DNA of 64,000 nt from contig NZ_FNQF01000004.1 in NCBI RefSeq assembly GCF_900107595.1, forward strand, positions 186,001 to 250,000. The letters are read 5' to 3'. The notes under the pieces were generated by a model that was not told where the DNA came from, did not search any database, and worked only from the letters and a program-made list of their open reading frames with translations. The translations under genes were made by a program, and so were the position numbers. The stretch is from Psychroflexus halocasei (GTDB taxonomy: Bacteria; Bacteroidota; Bacteroidia; Flavobacteriales; Flavobacteriaceae). Shown here in pieces: positions 1 through 7,766 of the stretch; the first letter of the stretch is position 1, and every line of letters starts with the position of its first letter.

Positions 1-1
1 T

Positions 2-262
2 GGATCAACATTGATTATATGGGACAGAATGTTTGGTACTTTTCAGGTTGAAGAAGAAAAACCAGAATATGGAATTACAATGCCTGTTGACACGTACAAT
101 CCTCTTTACTTAATTTTCCACGAGTGGATTGCTTTCTTTAAAGACATCTTTAGAGCTAAAAGTCTTAAAGAAGCTTGGACAACAATTATCGGCAGTCCTG
201 TAGATTACCACAAAAGAGAAATGGCTAAAAAAGCAGATGCAGAAGTTGTTCCTGAGGAATAA
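2..262 (+). CDS. Fatty acid hydroxylase / sterol desaturase family protein, C-terminal fragment
   Basis: The reading frame is already open at the left edge, so only the C-terminal end of about 86 residues is present and the true start lies outside the window. The segment LIIWDRMFGTFQVEEEKPEYG is the usual end of bacterial members of the di-iron fatty acid hydroxylase superfamily (GGxLIIWDRLFGTF followed by an acidic linker and YGI). These are membrane enzymes that oxidise lipid or sterol chains; the histidine clusters that hold the iron would be upstream. The tail is charged and probably cytoplasmic. The substrate cannot be told from this fragment. Confidence 0.75.
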   Translation, partial: GSTLIIWDRMFGTFQVEEEKPEYGITMPVDTYNPLYLIFHEWIAFFKDIFRAKSLKEAWTTIIGSPVDYHKREMAKKADAEVVPEE

Positions 263-284
263 ATTAAAACATCATATTTCATAG

Positions 285-322
285 AAAAACGTATCAGGAC
301 ATATCAACTTGATGCGTTTTTT
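285..322 (+). terminator. Hairpin terminator after the hydroxylase gene
   Basis: The arms at 285-296 and 310-321 pair over 12 bases with one G-U pair, enclosing a 13-base loop, and the second arm runs into T-rich sequence. It lies 23 bases past the stop codon, as expected for an intrinsic terminator. Confidence 0.6.
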
Positions 323-447
323 ATTTATCTATTTTAAGTTTTTAGTTTATCAATCTTTGTCACAACAGGTGATTGTAACAAGTTTGATAAAGCAATAAAA
401 GTTGATAAATTTACATTTCACTAAATCTCATAAACTATTAAAAAATC

Positions 448-1158
448 ATGAAAACAATTTTTAAGAAATCAAATGAACGCGGAACCTCTGATTTAGGGTG
501 GTTAAAAAGTGCTCACAGTTTTAGTTTTTCAAATTATTTTGATCCTGAAAACATGAGTTTTGGAAGTTTAAGAGTTTTAAATGATGATGAAGTTGCACCA
601 CAAATGGGTTTTGGGAAACATCCACACGAGAATATGGAGATTATATCCATACCCTTAAAAGGAAGTTTGAAACATAAAGATACAATGGGCAACGAAGGTA
701 TTATTAAGGATGGGGATATACAAGTGATGAGTGCTGGCACAGGCATACAGCACAGCGAAGCCAATGCAAGCAAAACTGAGGAAGTTCATTTTTTACAAAT
801 TTGGATTATCCCAAACAAGAAAAATGTTGAGCCAACTTACGCTCAAAAATCAATAGATAGCGACAAACTTCTTAATAGATTTAAAAAACTAGTCTCACCT
901 TATTCAGACAAAGAAGGCTTAAGTATTTATCAAAATGCATGGTTGCATTTAGGATATTTTAATCAAAAAATGACTCAAGAGTATTTATTGAATCAAAAAT
1001 CAAACGGTGTCTTTGTTTTTGTTTTAGAAGGTCAAGCAAAAGTTGGCAGTTTCCATTTAGAAAAACGTGATGCTTTAGGTGTTTGGGATTGTGAATCCAT
1101 CAAGATTGATTGTGATGAGAATTCTAAAATCTTGTTGATAGAAGTTCCAGTGTCATAA
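448..1158 (+). CDS. Pirin family protein (cupin)
   Basis: A 236-residue bicupin of the pirin/YhhW type. The N-terminal cupin carries the metal-binding set seen in pirins: His58 and His60 in FGKHPHENMEII, then His102 and Glu104 in GTGIQHSE. Relatives bind Fe(II) and some have quercetin 2,3-dioxygenase activity; others are redox sensors. The C-terminal cupin (about 150-236) lacks this metal set, as is usual. The protein is cytoplasmic with no signal peptide. It is followed after 88 bases by an NAD(P)-binding protein and a methyltransferase on the same strand. The physiological substrate is not known for such proteins in this phylum. Confidence 0.9.
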   Translation: MKTIFKKSNERGTSDLGWLKSAHSFSFSNYFDPENMSFGSLRVLNDDEVAPQMGFGKHPHENMEIISIPLKGSLKHKDTMGNEGIIKDGDIQVMSAGTGIQHSEANASKTEEVHFLQIWIIPNKKNVEPTYAQKSIDSDKLLNRFKKLVSPYSDKEGLSIYQNAWLHLGYFNQKMTQEYLLNQKSNGVFVFVLEGQAKVGSFHLEKRDALGVWDCESIKIDCDENSKILLIEVPVS

Positions 1159-1246
1159 ACAATTTAACGCTTTTTAATTTTTTTTAATGCTTTCTTAAAT
1201 AAGTTGCGAGTTTAATTTCATTAAATTGACTTTAAAATAAAGATTT

Positions 1247-1885
1247 ATGGAAAAAGTACTTATTATAGGCGCTAATGGAAATACAGGTCGAATTTTATCA
1301 GAAATCATTTCTAAAAATGATTTTTATAAACCTGTCGCCATGGTCAGAAAAGAAAGTCAAAAAGAATTGTTTGAAAAGAAAGATATCGAAACTTGCCTCG
1401 GAGATTTAGAGCAAAATTTTAAATCCTGTTTTGAAGGGATTGATAAAGTTATTTTTGCTGCTGGTTCTGGCGGACACACAGGTGATGATAAAACTGAAGC
1501 CGTCGATAAAAAAGGTGCGATAAAAGCGATAGATTATGCCAAAGAACACAGCATCAAAAAGTTTGTGATGCTCAGTTCAATGGGAACTGAGAATCCAGAA
1601 CAAGTTCCTGCATTAGAAACTTACCTAAAAGCTAAAAAAGCAGCTGATGAACATTTAATAAAGTCTGGCTTGAACTACTCAATATTAAGACCTGGTTCAT
1701 TAAGTGACGAAAAAGGAACATCAAAAATTAAACTCACCGATCAGCCAGCGCAAGGCGAAACGATTCCTCGTGAAGATGTCGCACATGCTTTGATGTATTG
1801 TTTAAATGACAATCATGCAGACCGCAAAATTTTCAATTTTGTCTCTGGATCAAAAGATATATTAACGACAATTAAAAACTTATAA
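1247..1885 (+). CDS. NAD(P)-binding SDR-like protein (NmrA/YwnB type)
   Basis: A 212-residue Rossmann-fold protein of the atypical short-chain dehydrogenase group. The nucleotide-binding motif GANGNTG lies at residues 8-14, followed by KKFVMLSSMGTENPE (about residues 104-118) and YLKAKKAADEHL, which hold the usual active-site region, though the Tyr-x-x-x-Lys pair is modified as YLKAK. Such proteins act as NAD(P)H-dependent reductases or nucleotide sensors. The next start codon (1889) is 3 bases past this stop, so it is probably cotranscribed with the methyltransferase. Confidence 0.8.
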   Translation: MEKVLIIGANGNTGRILSEIISKNDFYKPVAMVRKESQKELFEKKDIETCLGDLEQNFKSCFEGIDKVIFAAGSGGHTGDDKTEAVDKKGAIKAIDYAKEHSIKKFVMLSSMGTENPEQVPALETYLKAKKAADEHLIKSGLNYSILRPGSLSDEKGTSKIKLTDQPAQGETIPREDVAHALMYCLNDNHADRKIFNFVSGSKDILTTIKNL

Positions 1886-1888
1886 AAT

Positions 1889-2494
1889 ATGAAAGCCTCG
1901 TCACATTGGAATGAAAGATATACTTTAAAAAATTACGTTTACGGAAGCGATCCAAACGACTTTGTTAGAGAAATACTACCAACACTACCTAAAGGAAAAA
2001 TACTTTTCCCTTTAGAAGGTGAAGGCCGAAATGCTTGTTATGCAGCACAAAACAATTTTATGGTTGATGCTTTTGATTATGCCGAACAAGGTAAACACAA
2101 AGCACTTCAACTCTGTGAGCGTAACAATGTGATGATTAATTATGAAGTATCATCTGCCGAAGATTTTGATTTTGGTATTGAAAAATATGATGCTATTTTT
2201 TTAATTTTTGCACATCTAGCGCCTAAAGAACGCGTTGTAATGCACAAAAAAATTAGCAAAGCACTGAAAAAAGACGGCTATTTAGTGATGGAAGTTTTTC
2301 ATCCTAAACAGATTGAAGATGCTTATAAATCTGGAGGACCAAAAACAGTCGATATGCTTTATGATGAAGCCATGTTGGTTGGTGATTTCAAAGATTTAGA
2401 AGTCATAAAGGCTGAAGAAAAAGAAATTGACCTCAATGAAGGTGATTTCCACGTCGGTAAAGCTTATGTAACAAGGCTTATTGCAAGAAAATAA
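1889..2494 (+). CDS. Class I SAM-dependent methyltransferase
   Basis: A 201-residue cytoplasmic protein with a TehB-like layout: the opening SSHWNERY, then GKILFPLEGEGRNACYAAQ as the SAM-binding loop (motif I; GEGRNA is typical of this subgroup), an acidic residue at the end of strand 2 in DAFDYAEQ, and YDAIFLIFAHLAPKER as motif IV. The substrate is unknown; relatives include thiol and tellurite methyltransferases. It is closely coupled to the preceding NAD(P)-binding gene, with no room for a separate promoter. Downstream lies a poorly conserved patch with a broken lipoprotein gene. Confidence 0.85.
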   Translation: MKASSHWNERYTLKNYVYGSDPNDFVREILPTLPKGKILFPLEGEGRNACYAAQNNFMVDAFDYAEQGKHKALQLCERNNVMINYEVSSAEDFDFGIEKYDAIFLIFAHLAPKERVVMHKKISKALKKDGYLVMEVFHPKQIEDAYKSGGPKTVDMLYDEAMLVGDFKDLEVIKAEEKEIDLNEGDFHVGKAYVTRLIARK

Positions 2495-2574
2495 TTTACT
2501 AAATATTACTACTAAAAGCTTATTTATTCATTATTTATTATTTAATTTGTAAATTAATCATAAAAACATACAAA

Positions 2575-3166
2575 ATGAAAAGAATTAGTTTGATTTGTAC
2601 TTTAATAATTATTAGTATAAGTTCTGAGTTCTTGTACTGAAGACTCTTTATTTACAGAAAATGTTCAAACAACAGAAAACTCACCAGAAATAGTTACAAA
2701 TGGTGCTGGTTTATGGGGAGCTATCGTAGCAATAGTTGCCTCTGTAACTGAAGTGGCTGATGGAAGATACCACCAAATAATCAAATATAAGGACGGAAAA
2801 ATAATCTCAAAAGAAACTTCTTGCAAAGGATGGTTGGGCACTTGTACGATTTCTAGCCAAAGTGTTACATCTAATGAAAGTTTTAGTACAAATCCTACAA
2901 TCATTGATAATTTAGATTCTCCAGCTTACAAAATTAATACCGAGTATATTAATACTGAGAGAGGTTTATTTTTAGCTATCAACAAGCAAAAGTATCCTGA
3001 TGATAGTCGTAGATTTTTTGATGAAAGAATTAAAATTTTCACTTCATCAATTACTATCGATAATAAGGAAATTCTCGATGAACTTAAAGTTTCAAAGCCT
3101 ATAATAATAGATGGTAAATATGAAGTCTTATCTAATGAGACTTATGATTACATAATTTTAAATTAA
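2575..3166 (+). pseudogene. Lipoprotein gene broken by a one-base frameshift
   Basis: An ATG at 2575 opens a lipoprotein signal sequence (MKRISLICTLIIISISS) but the frame stops at 2638-2640. In the frame one base later the sequence reads SSCTEDSLFTENVQ and stays open to the stop at 3166. Leaving out a single base near 2626 joins the two into SISSSSCTED, a proper lipobox, and gives about 196 residues. The span of 592 bases is one more than a multiple of three. The mature part has a hydrophobic Gly/Ala/Val-rich stretch (GAGLWGAIVAIVASVTEVADG) and then a polar domain with two cysteines (KETSCKGWLGTCTIS). I do not recognise the family. The break may be a real mutation or a sequencing error; a shortened product could start in frame at 2753. 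Confidence 0.7.
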
Positions 3167-3179
3167 TTATTTTTATCAA

Positions 3180-3923
3180 ATGCCAAAATATGTAAATTTA
3201 TTCATGCTTAGTGTTTTTTTAATACTGAGCATGAATTTATTTTCTTGTACTTCTAATGAAGCGAGCAACAAGAAAATTATATTAGAAAAACAATTGCCTA
3301 ATACATCATACCGTATTTTTGAAACTAAAACAAAAACAAATGAGGATGATGTTGAGCAATGCGCAAAATATGTAAGTTATAAAGTAACTGAAGATGGCTT
3401 TAAAATAAGAGGAGCAGATATTTATAATTTGACATCTCTTCTACTTAACATAAATAAAAAAGATATTATAATTTCTAAAAATATTGATACAAGGTTTTTT
3501 GAAATTGAATATTCAGGTATTATTAATGATAAAAATAATAAAGAGCTTTTAAACGAATTTTTAAATAAATTGAATTTAAAGATTGAAGAATTTGTACAAC
3601 TAGAAAGCAATTACGAGTTATATTTTGCTGACAAAAAACTCATTAAAAAATTTGAATCAAAAAACAATAAAACAAATGTCTTGGTTAATGGAGTTCAATA
3701 TTCTTTTAAAAATATTAGCCTGAGCATTTTAGCTTCATCATTAAAAGATATTTATCAAAAAAACTTTTCCGCTGTAGAAAATACTATTCAATTTGATGCA
3801 GAATTAGAATCAGAAAAAAGTCTGAATAAAAATCTAGAATATCTGAAACGTAAATACGGTATTTCTTATAAAAAGAATAAATCTGAAGTTGCCAAATTCA
3901 AAATAACTAAAACAAATCATTGA
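3180..3923 (+). CDS. Lipoprotein of unknown function with two similar halves
   Basis: A 247-residue lipoprotein: signal MPKYVNLFMLSVFLILSMNLFSC with lipobox Cys23, so it should be lipid-anchored in the envelope. Two segments look alike, each with a short beta strand, the pattern YNLTSLLL or NISLSILASSLK, a variable strand, FEIEYSG or IQFDAEL, and a final helix ending in LKIEEF or YGISYK (about residues 75-150 and 165-240). This layout recalls the DUF3738/TIGR03435 family of extracellular proteins, but I cannot confirm the match. It starts 13 bases after the frameshifted lipoprotein gene, so the two probably formed one operon. It is lysine- and asparagine-rich and more AT-biased than its neighbours. 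Confidence 0.6.
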   Translation: MPKYVNLFMLSVFLILSMNLFSCTSNEASNKKIILEKQLPNTSYRIFETKTKTNEDDVEQCAKYVSYKVTEDGFKIRGADIYNLTSLLLNINKKDIIISKNIDTRFFEIEYSGIINDKNNKELLNEFLNKLNLKIEEFVQLESNYELYFADKKLIKKFESKNNKTNVLVNGVQYSFKNISLSILASSLKDIYQKNFSAVENTIQFDAELESEKSLNKNLEYLKRKYGISYKKNKSEVAKFKITKTNH

Positions 3924-3956
3924 AGCTTTTGGTACAACTCTACAGCAGAATATACT

Positions 3957-3964
3957 TAACTTTG
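3957..3964 (+). promoter_or_regulatory. -7 element TAacTTTG before the hemolysin III gene
   Basis: Matches the Bacteroidota primary sigma -7 consensus TAnnTTTG. The predicted transcript would begin within a few bases of the GTG start at 3975, which supports that unusual start. Confidence 0.55.
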
Positions 3965-3974
3965 CCAAAAAAAT

Positions 3975-4604
3975 GTGAATCGCATACAGACCCAAAAAGA
4001 AGAGCTTTATAATGTTTTAACCCATTTGTTAGGACTCTTGTTTTCTGTATTTGGCTTTTGGTATTTACAGTTTCATATCGATCATCATTATCCACTTGCG
4101 ACTTATGCTGTTTGGATTTACAGCAGTAGCATGTTTTTGCTATTTCTTTCTTCAAGTTTATATCATTATGTCAGCAACTCTAGGCTCAAACAAGTCTTTC
4201 GAGTTTTTGACCACATCAGTATTTACCTTTTAATAGCAGGAACTTACACACCAATTGTTTTAACGGTTTTACAAGAATCAAAAGGTGAACTTTTATTTAT
4301 TTTAGTGTGGACAATTGCAGCGATTGGAACGCTTTTAAAATTGTTTTTTACCGGCAGGTTTGAAAAAATATCACTTCTCCTCTACCTGATTATGGGCTGG
4401 TTGATTGTGATTGACATCAAGGCTGTTATAGAATTATTGAGCTTTTATCAATTGTTGTTTATCGCTTTAGGCGGATTTTTCTACACAGTTGGCGTTATAT
4501 TTTATGCTAAAGAAAAATGGAAGTACAATCACGTTATCTGGCATGTTTTCGTGTTATTTGGTTGTTTTTTTCATTACTTAGCAGTTCTATCAATTCTTAA
4601 ATAA
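3975..4604 (+). CDS. Hemolysin III / PAQR family membrane protein
   Basis: A 209-residue protein with about seven membrane helices. It opens with QTQKEELYNVLTHLLG, which includes the E..N..TH motif of the PAQR/hemolysin III (YqfA) family, continues with SSSLYHYV, and ends with HVIWHVFVLFGCFFHYLAV, carrying the histidines that form the zinc site. Bacterial members are thought to be zinc-dependent lipid hydrolases or sensors. The start is a GTG at 3975; an ATG two bases earlier is followed at once by TGA in its own frame, and a -7 element lies 10 bases upstream. The next gene follows after 6 bases. Confidence 0.85.
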   Translation: MNRIQTQKEELYNVLTHLLGLLFSVFGFWYLQFHIDHHYPLATYAVWIYSSSMFLLFLSSSLYHYVSNSRLKQVFRVFDHISIYLLIAGTYTPIVLTVLQESKGELLFILVWTIAAIGTLLKLFFTGRFEKISLLLYLIMGWLIVIDIKAVIELLSFYQLLFIALGGFFYTVGVIFYAKEKWKYNHVIWHVFVLFGCFFHYLAVLSILK

Positions 4605-4610
4605 AAAATC

Positions 4611-5054
4611 ATGAAAAATATCTTGATGTTCATATTAGTTGCAACGCTATTGTCCTCTTGTACAAAAACAAAAAAGCAAGAGCAGAAAGAAGAAAAGCAA
4701 GAAAAACAGGAAGAGATTATTGATAAGCACACATCACAAACAAGTTTAGATTGGGCTGGCACTTACCAAGGCGTCATACCATGTGCAGATTGCCCTGGGA
4801 TTGAAATGACTGTTAAACTCAGCGAAGATCAAAGCATCGAAATCAAATCAGTTTATCAAGATAAAGACACTGAGTTTATAGAAGATTCAGAATTTGAGTG
4901 GCTTGATGATGGCTTACGCATTTATAGTGAAGTCGATAAACAAAAATATTATTTCAAGATAGAGGAAAATCAAATTGTTTTTCTTGATCAAGAAGGCAAC
5001 AAAGTTAATTCTGATTTAAACTACACACTTCAAAAACAAACTAGCGAAAACTAG
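4611..5054 (+). CDS. NlpE-like lipoprotein (copper resistance / envelope stress type)
   Basis: A 147-residue lipoprotein with lipobox Cys17 (LLSSC), a lysine/glutamate-rich linker (about 18-40) and an NlpE N-terminal-type beta barrel. The hallmark is WAGTYQGVIPCADCPGIE with a CxxC pair (Cys58, Cys61), followed by EMTVKL and a YYFKIEENQIVFLDQEG strand pair. In E. coli NlpE this domain senses surface contact and lipoprotein traffic through Cpx; in Bacteroidota that link is not established. It sits 6 bases after the hemolysin III gene. Its last 14 bases overlap the 3' end of rluE on the opposite strand. Confidence 0.85.
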   Translation: MKNILMFILVATLLSSCTKTKKQEQKEEKQEKQEEIIDKHTSQTSLDWAGTYQGVIPCADCPGIEMTVKLSEDQSIEIKSVYQDKDTEFIEDSEFEWLDDGLRIYSEVDKQKYYFKIEENQIVFLDQEGNKVNSDLNYTLQKQTSEN

Positions 5055-5640
5055 ATATTTCTTTCACTTCAGCTTTGTCTAAATCATCAATGTTGATGTT
5101 GTCAATTCTGTAACGCACCAATCTTAAAGTTGGGAAATTGACCTTTGCTGTCATTTTCCTGACTTGTCTGTATTTTCCTTCTGTGATTATCACTTTAATC
5201 CAAGATGTGGGTCCGTGACGTTCATCGCGAATTCTTTTGTTGCGCTCAGGCAAATAAGTAGGCGTTGAGATTTTTTCAACAACACAAGATTTGGTTTGAT
5301 AAGGCTTGCCATAAATACTGATTTCAACTCCTTTTTGAAGATTTCTGATAGCTTCATCAGTGATTAAGCCATCAACTTGAACGTGATACTCTTTCTCCAA
5401 ACCCGTACTTGTAATTCTATAGCTAGCTTTGCCATCAGTTGTCAATAACAACAGGCCTTCAGAAGGTTCATCAAGTCGACCAACCGCCATCGTTTCATCA
5501 GGGAAATCACCTAATTCCCCGAGAAGCTTTTTCTTTTGTCGTTGTTTTTGATTGTAAATAAATTGACTGAGATAGCCATCAGGTTTATAAATTTTAAAAT
5601 AGCGATGATTATTCTCTTCAGGAATTGAATTGTTGGGCAT
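5041..5640 (-). CDS. rluE: 23S rRNA pseudouridine synthase, RluE/RsuA family
   Basis: A 199-residue RsuA-type pseudouridine synthase without an S4 domain, as in RluE, which modifies U2457 of 23S rRNA. The motif GRLDEPSEGLLLLTTDG holds the catalytic Asp57. It is followed by KEYHVQVDG (motif III) and ITEGKYRQVRKMTAKVNFPTLRLVR (C-terminal RNA-binding motifs). A -7 element at 5661-5668 lies just upstream on the minus strand, and the gene is divergent from the Crp/Fnr regulator. Assignment to RluE rather than RsuA or RluF rests on the missing S4 domain and the length. Confidence 0.88.
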   Translation of the reverse strand: MPNNSIPEENNHRYFKIYKPDGYLSQFIYNQKQRQKKKLLGELGDFPDETMAVGRLDEPSEGLLLLTTDGKASYRITSTGLEKEYHVQVDGLITDEAIRNLQKGVEISIYGKPYQTKSCVVEKISTPTYLPERNKRIRDERHGPTSWIKVIITEGKYRQVRKMTAKVNFPTLRLVRYRIDNINIDDLDKAEVKEISSFR

Positions 5641-5660
5641 TAATTGTATTTTTAGCTTTT

Positions 5661-5668
5661 CAAAAATA
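5661..5668 (-). promoter_or_regulatory. -7 element TAttTTTG of rluE
   Basis: The minus strand reads TATTTTTG, matching TAnnTTTG, 20 bases before the rluE start. Confidence 0.5.
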
Positions 5669-5680
5669 TCATTTTATTCG

Positions 5681-6313
5681 ATGTTAAAAGAATTAAAGGA
5701 AAATTATGGGCATCTTTTTGAAGATGAATTACTTCAAGAGATCAATAATGTTGGGACTTTTAAAGAGGTACATCAAGGCGATGAATTGATCAGAATTGGT
5801 CAGTACATCAAAAGTATGCCGCTACTACTTCATGGTGCCATCAAAATTTTACGCGAAGATGAAGAAGGCTTTGAGCTTCTTCTCTATTATTTAGAAAGAG
5901 GTGAAACTTGTGCTATGACGCTAAGTTGTTGTACAGGAGACGCAAAAAGTTCCATCAGGGCAATTGCAGAAAGAGACTCAACTTTGATTATGGTTCCTGT
6001 TGAAAAGCTTGACGAATGGGCTTCAAAATATGCAAGTTGGCGAAGTTTTATTTTCGGTTCATATCATAATCGTTTAAACGAAATTATGGACACCGTTGAT
6101 AATATTGCCTTCAAGAAGATGGATCAGCGACTGCTTCATTATCTCAAAGAAAAGTCAAAATTTGACGGAAATCATATCATCCAAAGTACACATCAAGATA
6201 TCGCTTATGACTTACATACTTCTCGTGTTGTGGTCTCAAGACTTTTAAAACAACTTGAAAAAGAAAAGATGATTAAATTAAAAAGAAATAGCATAGAACT
6301 TATCAATATTTAA
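5681..6313 (+). CDS. Crp/Fnr family transcription regulator
   Basis: A 210-residue regulator with a cyclic-nucleotide-binding-type beta roll (about 25-125) and a C-terminal winged helix (about 150-210; STHQDIAYDLHTSRVVVSRLLKQLEKE is the recognition region). The start at 5681 is chosen because MLKELKENYGHLF begins the fold; the frame extends upstream to 5630, but that part looks non-coding and overlaps the rluE promoter. Cys77, Cys83 and Cys84 (ETCAMTLSCCTG) sit where Crp proteins bind cAMP, and the GExA phosphate-binding motif is not clear, so the signal may be redox or sulfur rather than cAMP (inference). A rhodanese gene follows after 10 bases. Confidence 0.85.
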   Translation: MLKELKENYGHLFEDELLQEINNVGTFKEVHQGDELIRIGQYIKSMPLLLHGAIKILREDEEGFELLLYYLERGETCAMTLSCCTGDAKSSIRAIAERDSTLIMVPVEKLDEWASKYASWRSFIFGSYHNRLNEIMDTVDNIAFKKMDQRLLHYLKEKSKFDGNHIIQSTHQDIAYDLHTSRVVVSRLLKQLEKEKMIKLKRNSIELINI

Positions 6314-6323
6314 AAATTATAGA

Positions 6324-6623
6324 ATGAATAAAAGTGAAATTTTAAGCAAAGAAGATTACAAAAAAGCAATTTTAAAAGACGTGCAACTCGTCGATGTGAG
6401 AACACCTGAAGAATATAATGAGGGTTACATTAAAGATGCTGAGAATATAGATATTAAGTCTCAGGATTTTATTGAAAAAATTGAAACATATTCTAAATCA
6501 GAGACTGTTTATGTTTACTGTAAAAGCGGTGGCAGAAGCCAGAAAGCAGCTGAATTAATGATTGATCGTGGATTTAGTCATGTGATTGACCTTGAAGGTG
6601 GTTACATCAATTGGATAAACTAA
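6324..6623 (+). CDS. Cytoplasmic rhodanese-like sulfurtransferase
   Basis: A 99-residue single rhodanese domain with the signature VDVRTPEEYNEGYI and the active-site loop YCKSGGRS with Cys66. It has no signal peptide. Such proteins carry persulfide sulfur. It lies 10 bases downstream of the Crp/Fnr gene with its own short leader, so the pair is likely one operon. In related bacteria this regulator-rhodanese pairing accompanies sulfide or persulfide handling; here no dioxygenase or sulfite exporter gene follows. Confidence 0.9.
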   Translation: MNKSEILSKEDYKKAILKDVQLVDVRTPEEYNEGYIKDAENIDIKSQDFIEKIETYSKSETVYVYCKSGGRSQKAAELMIDRGFSHVIDLEGGYINWIN

Positions 6624-6668
6624 AGCAAGATTCTTATTTACAACACAACAATTTTTAAGAATCGACAA

Positions 6669-7736
6669 ATGATTAATTCATATTTTAAAGGTTTTAAAAT
6701 TTACACGGCCATTTTAATTATGGCTGTTTTAGTTTCATGTCAAGAAGCAAAAAAAGAAAAGCAAAAAAAGATTCATCACTTTGACTTAACCGTTAATTTA
6801 TCTGGAGATTATCCTTCTGAAGTTTATCTAAAAACTGACGATATGACTTTAACATCTATAGTTAAAAACAGTCAGGCTCACTTTAAAGACACATTAAGCT
6901 TCGCAAAATCAGCTCAACTTTTTATTGATGATTCTAATGGATCCCAACGTTTTTATCTTGCTTTAAACAGTTTGCAAACTGTTAATATAATGATTGATAA
7001 AGACAGTATTGAAGATCAATATTTTTATAATATCTCTGCTCCTCAAGTGACGCCAATTATTGAAAGCAGTATCAAATCAAGTTATGCTGCTTATCAAAAA
7101 GATGATCTTTCCTTTAAAGATTTTAGCGATGATTTTAGTAACTTTTTAAAATCATACCCAAATCATCAAGTGATTGGTGAAATTTTGACAGATATCAGTC
7201 AAAAAAATAAAATGAGTTTTGAAGATCTGAAGTCTTTAAAACAACAAGCCAATTCTTCACATTTTAAGAGAGATGATGCTGAACTTTTTGAGAGATTTTA
7301 TAAAATCAGAAAGAAATATAAAAAAGGAGAAGCTTTTTATGATTTTGAGCTTGATAACTTACATCAGAAACCCGTTAAACTTCATGACATTAAAGCAAAA
7401 TTAATTTACGTTGAATTTTGGTCAACTTGGTCTGATGAACCTATGATGAAAACACAAGAATTTTTAGATAATTACAGGTTTTATAAATCAAAATCTTATG
7501 AAGTTGTTAGTATTTCTTTAAATACAAATCGTGGGATTTGGCTTCAAAATGTCGTAGAGTCTAATATGCCGTGGGTTAATTTATTGACAGAACAAGGCTA
7601 TACAAGTCAAATCACATCAGAAATGGGAATTTACAACTTACCCCAAAACTACTTAATTGATAGTCAAGGAAATATCGTTGCAAAAAATGTCAATTATGAT
7701 AATCTTAAGACATATCAGAATCTCCTTCTGAATTAA
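6669..7736 (+). CDS. TlpA-like thioredoxin-fold lipoprotein lacking the CxxC cysteines
   Basis: A 355-residue lipoprotein with lipobox Cys24 (AVLVSC). The N-terminal 200 residues resemble the DUF4369-type domain that precedes thioredoxin in many Bacteroidota TlpA proteins. The thioredoxin fold is at about 220-355: LIYVEFWSTWSDEPMM is the active-site strand and GIYNLPQNYLID the cis-proline loop. The usual WCxxC is here WSDEP (residues 254-258), with Ser and Pro in place of the cysteines, so disulfide chemistry is unlikely. It may bind rather than oxidise or reduce partner proteins (inference). The frame is intact, so it appears to be under selection. Confidence 0.75.
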   Translation: MINSYFKGFKIYTAILIMAVLVSCQEAKKEKQKKIHHFDLTVNLSGDYPSEVYLKTDDMTLTSIVKNSQAHFKDTLSFAKSAQLFIDDSNGSQRFYLALNSLQTVNIMIDKDSIEDQYFYNISAPQVTPIIESSIKSSYAAYQKDDLSFKDFSDDFSNFLKSYPNHQVIGEILTDISQKNKMSFEDLKSLKQQANSSHFKRDDAELFERFYKIRKKYKKGEAFYDFELDNLHQKPVKLHDIKAKLIYVEFWSTWSDEPMMKTQEFLDNYRFYKSKSYEVVSISLNTNRGIWLQNVVESNMPWVNLLTEQGYTSQITSEMGIYNLPQNYLIDSQGNIVAKNVNYDNLKTYQNLLLN

Positions 7737-7766
7737 AACCTTAATTTTAACAAAAATTATTTAACT

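Noticed and set aside
534-773. 79-codon open frame on the minus strand inside the pirin gene
   Set aside because: It mirrors the codons of a clear pirin protein, and its product has no family features.
2753-3166. Reading the ATG at 2753 as the start of an intact 137-residue gene
   Set aside because: The same frame continues upstream with a lipobox that joins an upstream signal sequence if one base is removed, so a frameshifted longer gene explains it better.
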